64,000 nt of DNA from Thuidium tamariscinum (lineage: Eukaryota; Streptophyta; Bryopsida; Hypnales; Thuidiaceae): assembly GCA_947034885.2 (NCBI GenBank), contig OX344758.2, forward strand, positions 13,853,067 through 13,917,066, given 5' to 3'. Position 1 is the first letter of the stretch. Every line of letters begins with the position of its first letter. The translations under genes were made by a program, and so were the position numbers. Below are positions 11,812 through 26,514 of the stretch, piece after piece. The notes under the pieces were generated by a model. The model ran no database searches, had not been told where the DNA came from, and was given only the letters and a program-made list of their open reading frames with translations.

Positions 11812-12936
11812 GTACCAATCAAAATGGTGTTTTTGAATTTGTAGCAAAGAAATTTTAGTGCTTCCAACTTTGATAGCCTCTTGAGAGCTGAAAAATTGGT
11901 ATTTCACTATGAATTTTTTTTCAAAAGATCATATCTAAGCTAATAACATGTATGCCAAATTTCAAGGCCAAACATCTTTGTCAAATTTTGAACCACAAAA
12001 TCATGGGCTTATGACACTATACTAAGGGCCCAAAAACGCATCCTTCCAACTATACCATTAGGGGATTTTTGAAGCCATTGGAAGACTGTGGATTCCCGAA
12101 CTACAGGAACGAAGTTTTTGCTGCATGAACAAGAATCCTATGTGGTTGAGAGAGTGCCACGTCATTAATTTTATTTTTTTGAAAAAACAACTCTTTTGGG
12201 GCTTTTTTTCATATTTTAGGACCCAAAATTTATTTTTATTTTTATTTTTTGGGTAAATGTTGGCTTGATAGTGGACGACAATTATGGGAACGATTTCGCC
12301 ATTTTGGGGAACAACCCCAAAACAGCTCTTTGGAGGTCTCAAATCCCCTTCAATGATGTTGATAGATTTTGAATTTTTTTTGGGTAATTCTTTAGACTTT
12401 GAAATTTAGCACACATATTATCAATATAGAAATGATTTCACAAAAGAAATTCATGGTTAGAAACCAATTTTTCAACTCTTGTCAGGGTGTCAAAGTTCGC
12501 AACTGTGAAGATTTTTTCAAAACTACACATGTTGGTAGATTTCAAATATCTTTTTTTACATTAATTTTTTGACCTATAAATTTTTCATGAATATTCAAAA
12601 AATATATTTTATTTCATAACAAAAATTTCATGGTAAGAGAAAAAATTTAATCCTTGGGAGGGTGTCAAAGTTGAAAGTAGTGAAATTTTCATACTACTAA
12701 GTAGTGTCAATTTTCAATTTTTTTCATTACTACACATGTTGGTAGATTTTGAATATCTTTTTTGTGTGAATTTCTTAGCCTTATAATTTGGCATGCATGA
12801 TATGGTTAACTTGGACATGATCTTGTGAAAAAAATTCATGATTAAATACCAATTTTCAGTTCTCAAGAAGTTGGCAAAGTTGGCAATAGTGAAATTTCTT
12901 TCATAGCAAATTCAAGAACACCATTTTGATTGGTAT
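11812..12936. mobile_element. 1.1-kb inverted-repeat element hosting a nested MITE
   Basis: The left arm GTACCAATCAAAATGGTGTT continues as TTTGAATTTG and pairs with the right arm read in reverse (ATACCAATCAAAATGGTGTT). The interior is AT-rich and non-coding and includes the element at 12056-12355. No clean TSD identified. Confidence 0.6.
12056..12355. mobile_element. MITE, CATTAGGGG family (family G), copy 1, nested
   Basis: Ends read CATTAGGGGATTTTTGAAGC on the left and, reversed, CATTGAAGGGGATTTGAGAC on the right. The interior has the family's conserved stretches TTCCCGAACTACAGGAACG, and TCCTATGTGGTTGAG followed by GTGCCACGTCATTAATTTT. A 94-codon ORF on the minus strand (12058-12342) spans the element and is judged a chance frame. 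Other copies: 16138-16424, 32855-33113, 39544-39811, 52917-53479 and a fragment at 24308-24372. Confidence 0.75.
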
Positions 12937-13273
12937 ACATATCCCACATCCTATTTCCTACCACGTCATTTGCGTAATCTTATGAAGAACTTTTCTTCTC
13001 ATTCACAAACCCAAAGCAAGTTGAAAATGATTTTCAAAGAATGTGAGGTAGTTGTCAAAGAATTGAAAGTTAAATTGTTTATATATAATTTTAAAGCAAC
13101 GTAAAATTGGCACTTTTTGGTGTGGCTACAATACAAATGCTCTAAGCTTTTTTGCCATAGTAGGAATGTTAATGAAGGAGGTCAAGCTTAGAGTTCTTAA
13201 TGAAAGGGAACAAATGAGGAACACCAAACACCTGTGAACCCATTTTTCAAAGTTTGCCCAAAGCCTTAGCCTA

Positions 13274-13546
13274 AGGTAGGTACACCCAAAAGCACCACTT
13301 ATTCATATTGAGCCTAGTTCCTGCTATTAATTAGTTCAAATTTTTATGTAGTCTTCTTGGCAAGTGAAAGCATGTTCCAACGCACCAAAGAACGCAGGAT
13401 TTGGATACCGTATGCAAAAGTTATTAACAGTCAAAGCCTGTTTCTGAAAGCGCCATCTACAGTCTCGGTACATGACTGATTTCGAAAATGTATGTACACT
13501 ATAGATGGTGCTTTTAGAAACAGGGTGCTTTTGGGTGTACCCACCT
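13274..13546. mobile_element. MITE with TA target duplication (family TA-1), copy 1
   Basis: A 273-bp element with ends AGGTAGGTACACCCAAAAGC and, reversed, AGGTGGGTACACCCAAAAGC, flanked by TA on both sides (13272-13273 and 13547-13548). Target TA with short TIRs is typical of Tc1/mariner (Stowaway-like) MITEs. The interior (CTTGGCAAGTGAAAGCA, CGCACCAAAGAACGCAGGAT) is nearly the same as in the copies at 42299 and 53183. Confidence 0.9.
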
Positions 13547-13548
13547 TA

Positions 13549-15155
13549 TATATTATTCATGTAGTCCTTATAGATTCTATAGGAAGTAGAGGTTTAGTTT
13601 TTTTCCAATTTTTTTACCTTATAAAGCATTAAAAAGGCTTTCAATCTACCATTCAGATTTTCAAATTTCATAATTATGTAGAGACAAATGTGTTTGAAAT
13701 TTTTTATTGTGCAATGTGAACATTTAGATATTATTGCATTGGAAGACTTTTTTGAATATGCTTCACATCTTTTTTTGCCTTGAATTTTTTTGGAGACATG
13801 ACTAACAACATTTTTAATATTTCAAAAATTTTAATTCAAAATTTGTAGAACAAATTCTTTTGATAATCAATGGTCAAAGGCATCTAAAATTGTTGGAGAT
13901 AGTGGAAATTTTTTAAAAAAAATTTCCTTCAAATGCTTGTATCTTTCAATCCATACAATCAAATGTCACAAATTTTTATCAATTTTTTTCAATAGGTCTA
14001 CTATAAGATCCTCCAATCAAATGTAAAAAAAAAATATCTTGTTAAAATTTTTGGTGAATGTAGTAGCAAGGGTAATTTTGGCAAAGGATTTTGACAAAAA
14101 TATGGCTTTGAACCTTTGGAGGTTTAGTGCAAAAAATCCTTGAAAGTCAAAGCAATAAATTGATAGTAATTTCAAAAATATTCCAAGTAGGCTCCTCACT
14201 TGTGTATTTTGAAAGAAAACTATGCTTCATTTGGCCAAAATCTCTTGTATGACTTGGCAAAAATTGCAATTTTGTCAAAAACAAGAATTTAACCAACACT
14301 ATATTTCCTCTAAAAAAATACTTAATTACACTAAGAATGAAGGAGATTTTTTTGGCTTTGAGCCATTAGAGAGCTTTATGGTTGATTGAAAGGAAAAAAT
14401 AGATAGTAAGTTGCACCTTCAGAGGGTCACACCCTATATTTTATATATCACATGCAATAATGGGATATTCTATTGGAGGGTATTTATGTGTTTATAAGTA
14501 TTATTGCCTCCCTCTTTTTACATAAAAAGCTACCAATATGTACTTTTCAACACCCTAATTTTTTTGTAAATGTTGAAAGAAGCTAATTTTTGGCACCCTA
14601 TTTTATTTCAATAGTGTAGAATTATGGAATATCATGAAGAATATGATGGCATTGCAAAACCAAATATTCAAAAACTCTAGAAACAAAAGAGGATTCCATC
14701 GATGTTTCTTTGAATGATCACTCATTCCTTCTATGAAAAATGATAAGTTTGGAGAAATTCAAATGATCCAAATTATTGTAGATTTGCCTTAACTGGGGCC
14801 TTAATCCTCAAAAGACATTATAAGCACAATGGACATTTGGGAAGTCAAACTTTAATTTTCTATATAATTTGTGATTTCTACATCCGTGTCAAACTTTGAC
14901 CCACAAAATCACCGTATATGAGATTTCTCATGAGATCATTTCTCTGTTGATAACATGTGTGCTAAATTTGTAACTTCAAATTTGAAACAAATTAAATTCC
15001 TTCCTCCACCCAAAAAGAAAGAAGTTGAATTTTCCTCCACGCACTTAATTTAGTAGCCAATTGTCCACAATACCAAATTAGATGGTGATAATTGAATTGA
15101 ATCTACTAAAAACATTTAGGAAGATCCCATATTTGAAATTGATTTTTTTTCTACT
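13549..15155. other. AT-rich intergenic stretch
   Basis: No gene or TIR element that I can support. A 60-codon minus-strand ORF (14017-14199) is rich in Phe/Leu/Ile, as random AT-rich frames are. Confidence 0.6.
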
Positions 15156-15358
15156 CACTACAAGAGAAAGGGGTGTTTTAAGTAGTGTCCTAGACATCAT
15201 GTCTTTTAAGTACTATCTTTTAAGTAAGGTTTTAAGTAAAAATTTACTAAAAAGACAGTCTTTTTAGTAAAATTCTACTTAAAACCTTACTTAAAAGACA
15301 GTATTTAAAAGATGTGATGTCTAGGACACTACTTAAAACACCCCTTTCTCTTGTAGTG
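15156..15358. mobile_element. CACTA-like foldback MITE, complete copy
   Basis: A 203-bp element that is almost entirely one inverted repeat: CACTACAAGAGAAAGGGGTG begins the left arm and the right arm mirrors it to ...CTCTTGTAGTG. It is flanked by the direct repeat ACT (15153-15155 and 15359-15361). The CACTACAAGA terminus and 3-bp TSD are the signature of plant CACTA (En/Spm) elements. A transcript would fold into a long hairpin. Confidence 0.92.
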
Positions 15359-15586
15359 ACTATACAACAAAATGGAAGGATTGTATAACACCTTATTTTT
15401 TAATTATCACCCTAAGCACATATTAGTAATGCTATGGTAGATCTAACAAAAATGTAAATTTTTTTCTTCAATGAATTAAGTAGGTCCTATTTTTATGTCT
15501 CATATTAGTTTTTTAAAATTTCAATGGTCTCCCCCCAAAGTCGCATGAGTGAGATAGACAAGAAATTCTTGCAATGAATGAATAAT

Positions 15587-15897
15587 ATGGTAAATTTCGT
15601 TCAAATGGCGGTATTCCATTACTTTGATACTTTTGACAATTCAGTCCGCGTGATCTGAAATCTACAAACCTCATAGATTTTTGAAATCTACATGTGTTGT
15701 AGATATCTGAAATCTATACCTATCCAAGATGTTTCAGACCGTGCAGTCTGAAATCTAAATTTGTCATAGATTTTGAAAATCTCTATGTATCCTAAATGTC
15801 TAAAATCTATATCTATTTTAGATACCAGTTTTTAGTTCAGACCACACGGTTTGAAAAATGGCATTTGGAATACCGCCATTTTAACGAAATTCACCAT
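15587..15897. mobile_element. MITE family T4, copy 2
   Basis: A 311-bp element with ends ATGGTAAATTTCGTTCAAAT and, reversed, ATGGTGAATTTCGTTAAAAT, each followed by GGCGGTATTCC-type sequence. TSD TAAT at 15583-15586 and 15898-15901. The interior again carries a series of AGATTT/AAATCT hyphenated palindromes and the GC-richer palindrome CAGACCGTGCAGTCTGAA. Confidence 0.92.
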
Positions 15898-16137
15898 TAA
15901 TTTACTAAGATGAATTTTCCTATAACTATTCACTATGTTTTGCTTCAACCACATAAAATTTGAAGTAGTTTGAATTTGATGAAGTAGTATCTATACAACC
16001 TTCTAAACCATCAAGCATTGATATCTACAACAAATTGAAGCACCCAAGAATATAGGCCTTAAAAAATGCTGCTTTCTAAGAGTCAAGAATGTGTAGCCAC
16101 CTCATCTTTTTCAAAAGGCATAATCCTAAAACTTGCA

Positions 16138-16424
16138 CTAGGGAGGATTTGAGGGCTAAAGAAGATTGCAAGTTTTTATAATCTAAAAATAGAAGAACTA
16201 CCTTGAGAATGCAGAATCGCAGGAATCTTATGTGGTCGAATGATTGCCACATCATTAATTTTTTAAAAATTAAAAACAACAACTTTCTTTCATATTTCAG
16301 GACCCAAAAAAAATTATTTTATTTTTATTATGTAATTGTTGGCTGACAACTGCCAGTAGTTCCCTAGACAATGTTGAAAATAGACCTTGAAACAACCCTA
16401 TAGAGGCCTCCAATCCCTCCTAAA
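16138..16424. mobile_element. MITE family G, copy 2, upstream of ATG6
   Basis: Ends CTAGGGAGGATTTGAGGGC and, reversed, TTTTAGGAGGGATTGGAGGC. The interior keeps AATCTTATGTGGTCGA and the TTGCCACATCATTAATTTT stretch of the family. It ends roughly 100-400 bases before the start of the ATG6 leader, so it may lie in the promoter. Confidence 0.68.
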
Positions 16425-16484
16425 ATCTGCTATCCTTAAAGGGCTCCTAGCTTGGTTAAGAATGTTAGGCTTAAACACGCTAAA

Positions 16485-16980
16485 GAAGCACTCATTCATT
16501 TTATCTTTGCGAACTCGCATACAGTGCCACGGTGGTCATGTTCTTTGACCAGAATTGGCACACTCTGTATACCATCAGCAACAACACCGACTACAACCTG
16601 TTCCGTTCCTCGGAAGCTTTAGGGTTTCAAAACCTCGAGCTTTCCGCAATAGTTTGCCAGTTTAACGGAGGAATTTGCTGAAGCAGATCACTCGCCCGCA
16701 CACTTTGACGATGCTGTGCTCGAGAATTTCTCTTTCGATCCAATTCCGACAGACGATGCCGCGGATTGCAGCCAGGGAGGGCGCGTCATCGACCAAATCC
16801 GGGCGATGAGTAAGTGGATCCTCGTCCTTTGAAATTCTCAATGTTTTCCTCTTCAATTGTGTTATGAAAATCTTCTTGTGAAATTTTTCGTGGCGCATGT
16901 GAAATTTGCGTGGTGATTGTGAAATTTTGGTGGATTTTACAGAGTTTTCGTTTCGCGCGGGTTGAGTGTTGGTAGTCACG
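16485..16980 (+). promoter_or_regulatory. ATG6 promoter-proximal region and 5' leader with an intron and two uORFs
   Basis: The base composition turns GC-richer at about 16.48 kb. A strong donor (GATGA|GTAAGTGG) at 16810 and an acceptor (TTTTACAG) ending at 16942 define a likely 133-bp leader intron. Two upstream ORFs precede it: 16538-16681 (47 codons plus stop) and 16711-16809 (32 codons plus stop); the TGA of the second is the last triplet of the leader exon. No clear TATA box is seen. The exact transcription start is unknown. Confidence 0.6.
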
Positions 16981-21946
<4,966 letters not shown>

Positions 21947-22508
21947 TGAGTATTCATTGGTGTGAGTTCAAACCACAGCAACAAACTTCGTTTTTTGCAA
22001 ATGCTGAACATTATTCTACGGTGTCAGGCTGATACTCGTGTTGCGGTTGACATACCGAGTATGAAGGAACAGCAAGTGACAGTAGCTGTGTTCTGGCGAG
22101 GCTTATTGCCGTGTATTTTTTGCAGGTCTCAGATGGGGGTTGGCTTGCACAGGAAGGTAACAGATTGCACTGTACAGTATTCGTCTACTTGTATGAATAG
22201 AGCGTTTAGCTCTTGATTGGGTATGGAAGAAACAGAAAATGTGGTACGTTAATTAACTTCCAACGGCCGCTTAACTTAGTTGGCCGATAGGTGTTGGACA
22301 TTCTTAGGAACCTGCAGGGTCTTGTACATACATTTGAAATTGGATGAGTCCATTATATGGGAAGTTGAAGGTGACATAAAATACAGTATTGTTAATTAAT
22401 CTGATTACTCTGAGTATGCTCGTCTGTTTGGATCACTTTTGTTTGCTGACCATCCCAAGTGCTTGGGAGTCTACAGTAGTCTTGGACTCCAGGTACGGAA
22501 ACTTGTCA
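21947..22508 (+). other. ATG6 3' flank, probable 3'UTR
   Basis: The sequence stays moderately GC-rich to about 22.5 kb, consistent with a 3'UTR. No canonical AATAAA hexamer was seen. A GTAACAG-type donor context and acceptor-like CAG near 22.12-22.16 kb could allow splicing in the UTR, but this is not secure. Confidence 0.4.
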
Positions 22509-22512
22509 TTAA

Positions 22513-22629
22513 CCCTTGAACGACGGACCGTGGAAATCATGCATTTTGATTCCGTGTGACATCATCTACTTTGGAAAAGCCAAATATATTCACTGGAAGT
22601 CAAAGTCCATAGAAGAGTTTCATTTGTTT

Positions 22630-22666
<37 letters not shown>

Positions 22667-23023
22667 ATAGAAGATCTCCCCTTTCCACCCCTAAAACCAA
22701 GGACCAATAGTTGCACTTCCATTCTACAAGGGAAGATTCTCTCTCATTTAGTGGATGCAAAACGTCCTTTTCAGTGTTTAAGTCCTTTTCAGTGTTTAAG
22801 TTACCTTTAAACGATGAGTTCGTGGTTGTGGAAATCATGAATTTCAATACCGTGGGAATCATTGGTTCAAAAATTTTGAAAGTTCTCATTGGAAGTCAAA
22901 GCATTGTAGAAGAACTTCCCTCTCTACCCCTAATATTGAGGATGAATAATTGCATTTTTGTCCTATATAGAAAGATTTTGTCTTGTTCATCAACCAAAAT
23001 ATGGCTTGTGTGTCATTTAGGGG
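22513..23023. mobile_element. TTAA-flanked (piggyBac-like) non-autonomous element, copy 1
   Basis: TTAA flanks at 22509-22512 and 23024-23027 with ends CCCTTGAACGACGG and, reversed, CCCCTAAATGACAC. TTAA plus a CCC...GGG terminus is the piggyBac signature. The interior contains an 18-bp tandem duplication (GTCCTTTTCAGTGTTTAA, 22764-22799), an internal repeat of the 'GGAAGTCAAAG...TAGAAGA' module (22594- and 22890-), and a later poly(A) insertion at 22617-22659. It is related to the element at 32705-33190. Confidence 0.72.
22617..22662 (+). mobile_element. Extremely 5'-truncated retroposed insertion: poly(A) with target duplication
   Basis: Only about 14 bases (GTTTCATTTGTTTC) and a run of 32 A residues lie between two copies of AAAGTCCATAGAAGA (22602-22616 and 22660-22674, where the first As merge with the tail). 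The related element at 32.8 kb has the uninterrupted site, which shows that the sequence was inserted. A long TSD plus poly(A) is the mark of LINE-type target-primed reverse transcription of a LINE, SINE or mRNA end. Confidence 0.75.
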
Positions 23024-23027
23024 TTAA

Positions 23028-25242
23028 ACCTTGAATGCCCATCAACCTTTTTGAGCCTCTCAAAGTTTGTTCAAAACTAAATGAAAGTCCAAGTTTTGAT
23101 AAGTATTATCAAATTTCTTAAAATTATAACCATACAAGTTCAAATTGTCACATTTGAAAACATAACAAAGAACATCACTTGTGGATTGAAAGATTATAGT
23201 GCTTCATCAAGATGGTGTTAAAGTCACAAAAGTGATTTTGAAGTCTTTCAATCCACTTTATACATGTCAATATAAAATTCAAGTCATCAAAAAAATATAG
23301 GGTTAAAGGACATGACATGTATAACCATGATTGGAATATGGCTTTTCAAAATCTTTTCTAAAATTTCCTCAATTGAATTTTTTGTGTGATTCCCCTCCAA
23401 AGATCTTACTAAGGTATTTGAGGCTCATGTCTAAGAATCTAATGCTAAAAACTAAGATTTGAAATGGGTACTCTAGCACATTATCTTCAATAGAATTTTT
23501 TCTCAAAATCATTTTCTGATGCTCAAATTGAACTTTCAATACCAAACTATGATGCCTTTGACATTTAGAGATTAATAGATGTAGTTGTCAATTTGTGACA
23601 TATTGAACAAGGAACTATTTATTTTCACAATTAAGATTAAACAATCTTTTTGAAGATATGTTGAAGTCTATTCTAATTATTTAATTTTGTTTTTCATTAA
23701 TCCAAATTTCATAACAATGTTTGAAAATGGAACACTATGTAAAGTAAACAAATCCAAAATTGCCTCCAATCTAATTGTGACCCCTGCTTTTGAACCCAGT
23801 TGCTCCTTGTAATACATAGTGAAAATTATAAACGATTGCATTAGGACCTTTTCAGTGTAGAAAGTGACAATTTTATAACTTTTCTAAATACCGTGTAGTT
23901 TTTAGACATAGTGAAAGATTCGTTTGTATTCAATGATCATTTCATTACACTAAGATTGTCATGACATTATGACAACCTTAGTGTGAAATTGAATTGAAAA
24001 GTTGCAATTCTATAATAATTTGAAAAGATGCTTTCAAGTTACCATTGCAGCCATGTAGCTAGAATAAAGAAGACCACATTTGAGATTCAAATAGATAAAA
24101 ATATTTCCCCCCTCAAGACATCAAATGGAAGCTACATGTTTTTTCTTTGACGACATGTGTGGTTTTTTAATTAGGAATGAGTTGACCAAAATACTTATGT
24201 GAAAATCTTCAATTTTAAAATAATTTTTAAAATAATTTTTAATAATATTTATTATTATTATTTATTTTATTATTTTATTATTATTTTATTATTATTATTT
24301 AATTTGATGGGTTCACAGATTGTGGAACAGGGTTGAAACGGTCTCTCAAAGCCCTAGAAAATCCTCTTATGCAACAATGAGTCATTTTATGTTAAAGGTG
24401 AGGTCTAAGTGAGAATAAGGAATGACAATGGGTCATCTTACCATAGTGCATTTCCACTTTTTGTTCTCTTACTCTTGATCATCAAATTGATTTGTTGTAA
24501 ATTTTAGTTCAATTAAACAAATGAAAACCATCAAATCTAGTTTTTATTTTAAATTTTAAATTCCTAACATTTGATTTTTTGTAGTAGTTTGAAGTTTGGT
24601 CTCAATACTATAATGTTTTAAATTTTTTATAAATATTGATTGCTATCGGAAATTTTATTTTACACTATAACTATGACTATAATGTCACCTTCATAGTTTA
24701 CACATCTTGTGAAATCTTGAGTATTTAAAGGTTTTGTTTTGTTTTTATAGAAAACTTCTCCTATTTTTTTAATGAATTTTCTATAAAATTCATGAAAATT
24801 CTAAATTTACAAAAATATGGAAATTTTCTAAAGATGTGATTTAATTATTAAGAAATAAAAATGATATTATTTTCATTCAATTGTAGTACCCAAATGCAAC
24901 ATAAAATTGAAGATTATTGAAGATATATAAAATTAGATTTCTTTTAAAGCTCATAATTTCATTTGTAAAAATTAGAAAACCTATCATTTCTACATAGTTA
25001 TTGAGGTTAAACAAGGCTTAAAAATTGAGAATTCTCAAAGCTTTATCATTTGGTTATTAGTTTAGGATCAAGTGTGTTTTGACGAAAGAATTGATTGAAG
25101 AACACTAAATTGGCAACTCAAAATAAGTACAATATTTTTCTAAAAGCAATTCCTATTGGTTTTGGTTTTAGGTTCTAAGGTTGTTTTGAAATATTTTTAT
25201 AACCAATACCAAAAAAAATTCAATTTTACAAAAAATTTATAC
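23028..25242. other. AT-rich intergenic stretch with a palindrome and repeats
   Basis: No gene. It holds an imperfect palindrome at 23943-23986 (CACTAAGATTGTCATGACAT and its mirror), the fragment of a family G MITE at 24308-24372 (GGAACAGGGTTGAAACGG, TCCTCTTATGC), and a TTA/ATT-rich low-complexity run at 24238-24300. Confidence 0.55.
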
Positions 25243-25362
25243 CAAGGTTGTCACATTGGACAAGTTACTATTCATTTCTTGTTCAATTGAACAAGAAATG
25301 AACTGGAGACCTATCTAATTGGACAAGAAATGAATAGTAACTTGTCCAATGTGACAACCTTG
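25243..25362. mobile_element. hAT-like foldback MITE, 120 bp
   Basis: Near-perfect inverted repeat: the left arm starts CAAGGTTGTCACATTGGACA and the right arm is its mirror, ending TGACAACCTTG. Flanks are ATTTATAC (25235-25242) and ATTTATAT (25363-25370), 7 of 8 matching. An 8-bp TSD with a CA-N-N-G terminus fits the hAT superfamily. Confidence 0.8.
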
Positions 25363-25826
25363 ATTTATATACCAAATTCATACTAGAATTTGTTGTTAAA
25401 TTTTATCAACTATCAATAAGATCCAACAAAATTAAAGAAGATCAATATTAGTAATTATTTTATTAAGTTTACTTTGTCAAATTTGGTTGTTCATTCTTCA
25501 CAAAAGTTTTTAATTATTTTAGTAATATTGTATATTTGCCTTTCCTTTATTTAAATCTAGTCATATTTCAATAATTTATTTGGATTGCAATTGTTTATGT
25601 AGTAATTTAATTCCTAAAGGACAAAATGTTCAAAATTCAAACAACATGTGGTTGCAATTGTATCCTAACTACAAAGAATCTTCATTTTTCCATCCATCTT
25701 CTATATGATTGTAACTTATTGTGTTAGTTTTATTTTATTTATAAGGCATAGAGCTATCCCAAAAAAAATTAGAATATTCTATGTTTCAACATATACAAGT
25801 ATGCTTCACCAAAATAAATAAATATT

Positions 25827-26031
25827 TATTAGAAGAGAAAGGGATATCTTAAGTACAATTCTAGTACCATAACTTATAAATAATGAATTTCTAGGAAATT
25901 TTTAGTAAAATCTCACTGAAAATACATGTATTTTCAATAAAATTTTATTAAAAATCTCCTAAAGAATTCATCATTACTTGTGGAACTATACTATTAGGAC
26001 TATACTTAAAACACTCTATTTTCTTGTAGTG
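25827..26031. mobile_element. CACTA-like foldback MITE, decayed copy
   Basis: The right end TTTTCTTGTAGTG and the left AGAAGAGAAAGGGATATCTT correspond to the complete copy at 15156-15358, but the first bases of the left end have changed (TATTAG for CACTAC) and the arms pair less well. Flanks ATT/ATA. An older copy. Confidence 0.7.
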
Positions 26032-26514
26032 ATATTAAAAAATTAATTAATATATAAGGAATTTAAGCAAAAATAAAGTTTTTAAAAATATCAAAATAAC
26101 TTAGTCTTCATATTTTGAATTTAATTTTTAAAAAATCTTGTGAAAATATTGGTACATCTTGCTAAAGTATTGTAAAAATAAAAATTATTCAATCTATTTC
26201 CAAAGGTTTTTAACTGTTTGGTTTCAATTGTTTTGAAAGATATTGGTTAGTGAAGTAGTTGATCTAGCTACATAAATGTAATCTATGAAATATATTTAAC
26301 AAATTTTGTTTAAAAATCATTATTAGATTATTATTCCAAGTTGGATTCATAGTTGAATTTTGAAAGTTTGAATTTTCCTTTGGTCCTTAAAAGTGCTATT
26401 TGCACACATAATTCACCTCTAAGACCTCAAGATGTAAGTCATTATCATTGGTGAATCAACTGTATACCAAAATATTCATTGGTGATTTAATCATACCACA
26501 AGTGTTACAAATCT

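Noticed and set aside
12058-12342. 94-codon minus ORF
   Set aside because: It coincides with a family G MITE and is not conserved in the other copies as far as I can see.
22629-22889. Minus-strand ORF with a C-terminal poly-Phe run
   Set aside because: The Phe run is the translated poly(A) insertion at 22631-22662; the rest lies in a non-coding TTAA element.
24238-24300. ATT/TTA-rich run considered as a regulatory or matrix-attachment sequence
   Set aside because: Simple low-complexity DNA in an AT-rich genome; no further evidence.
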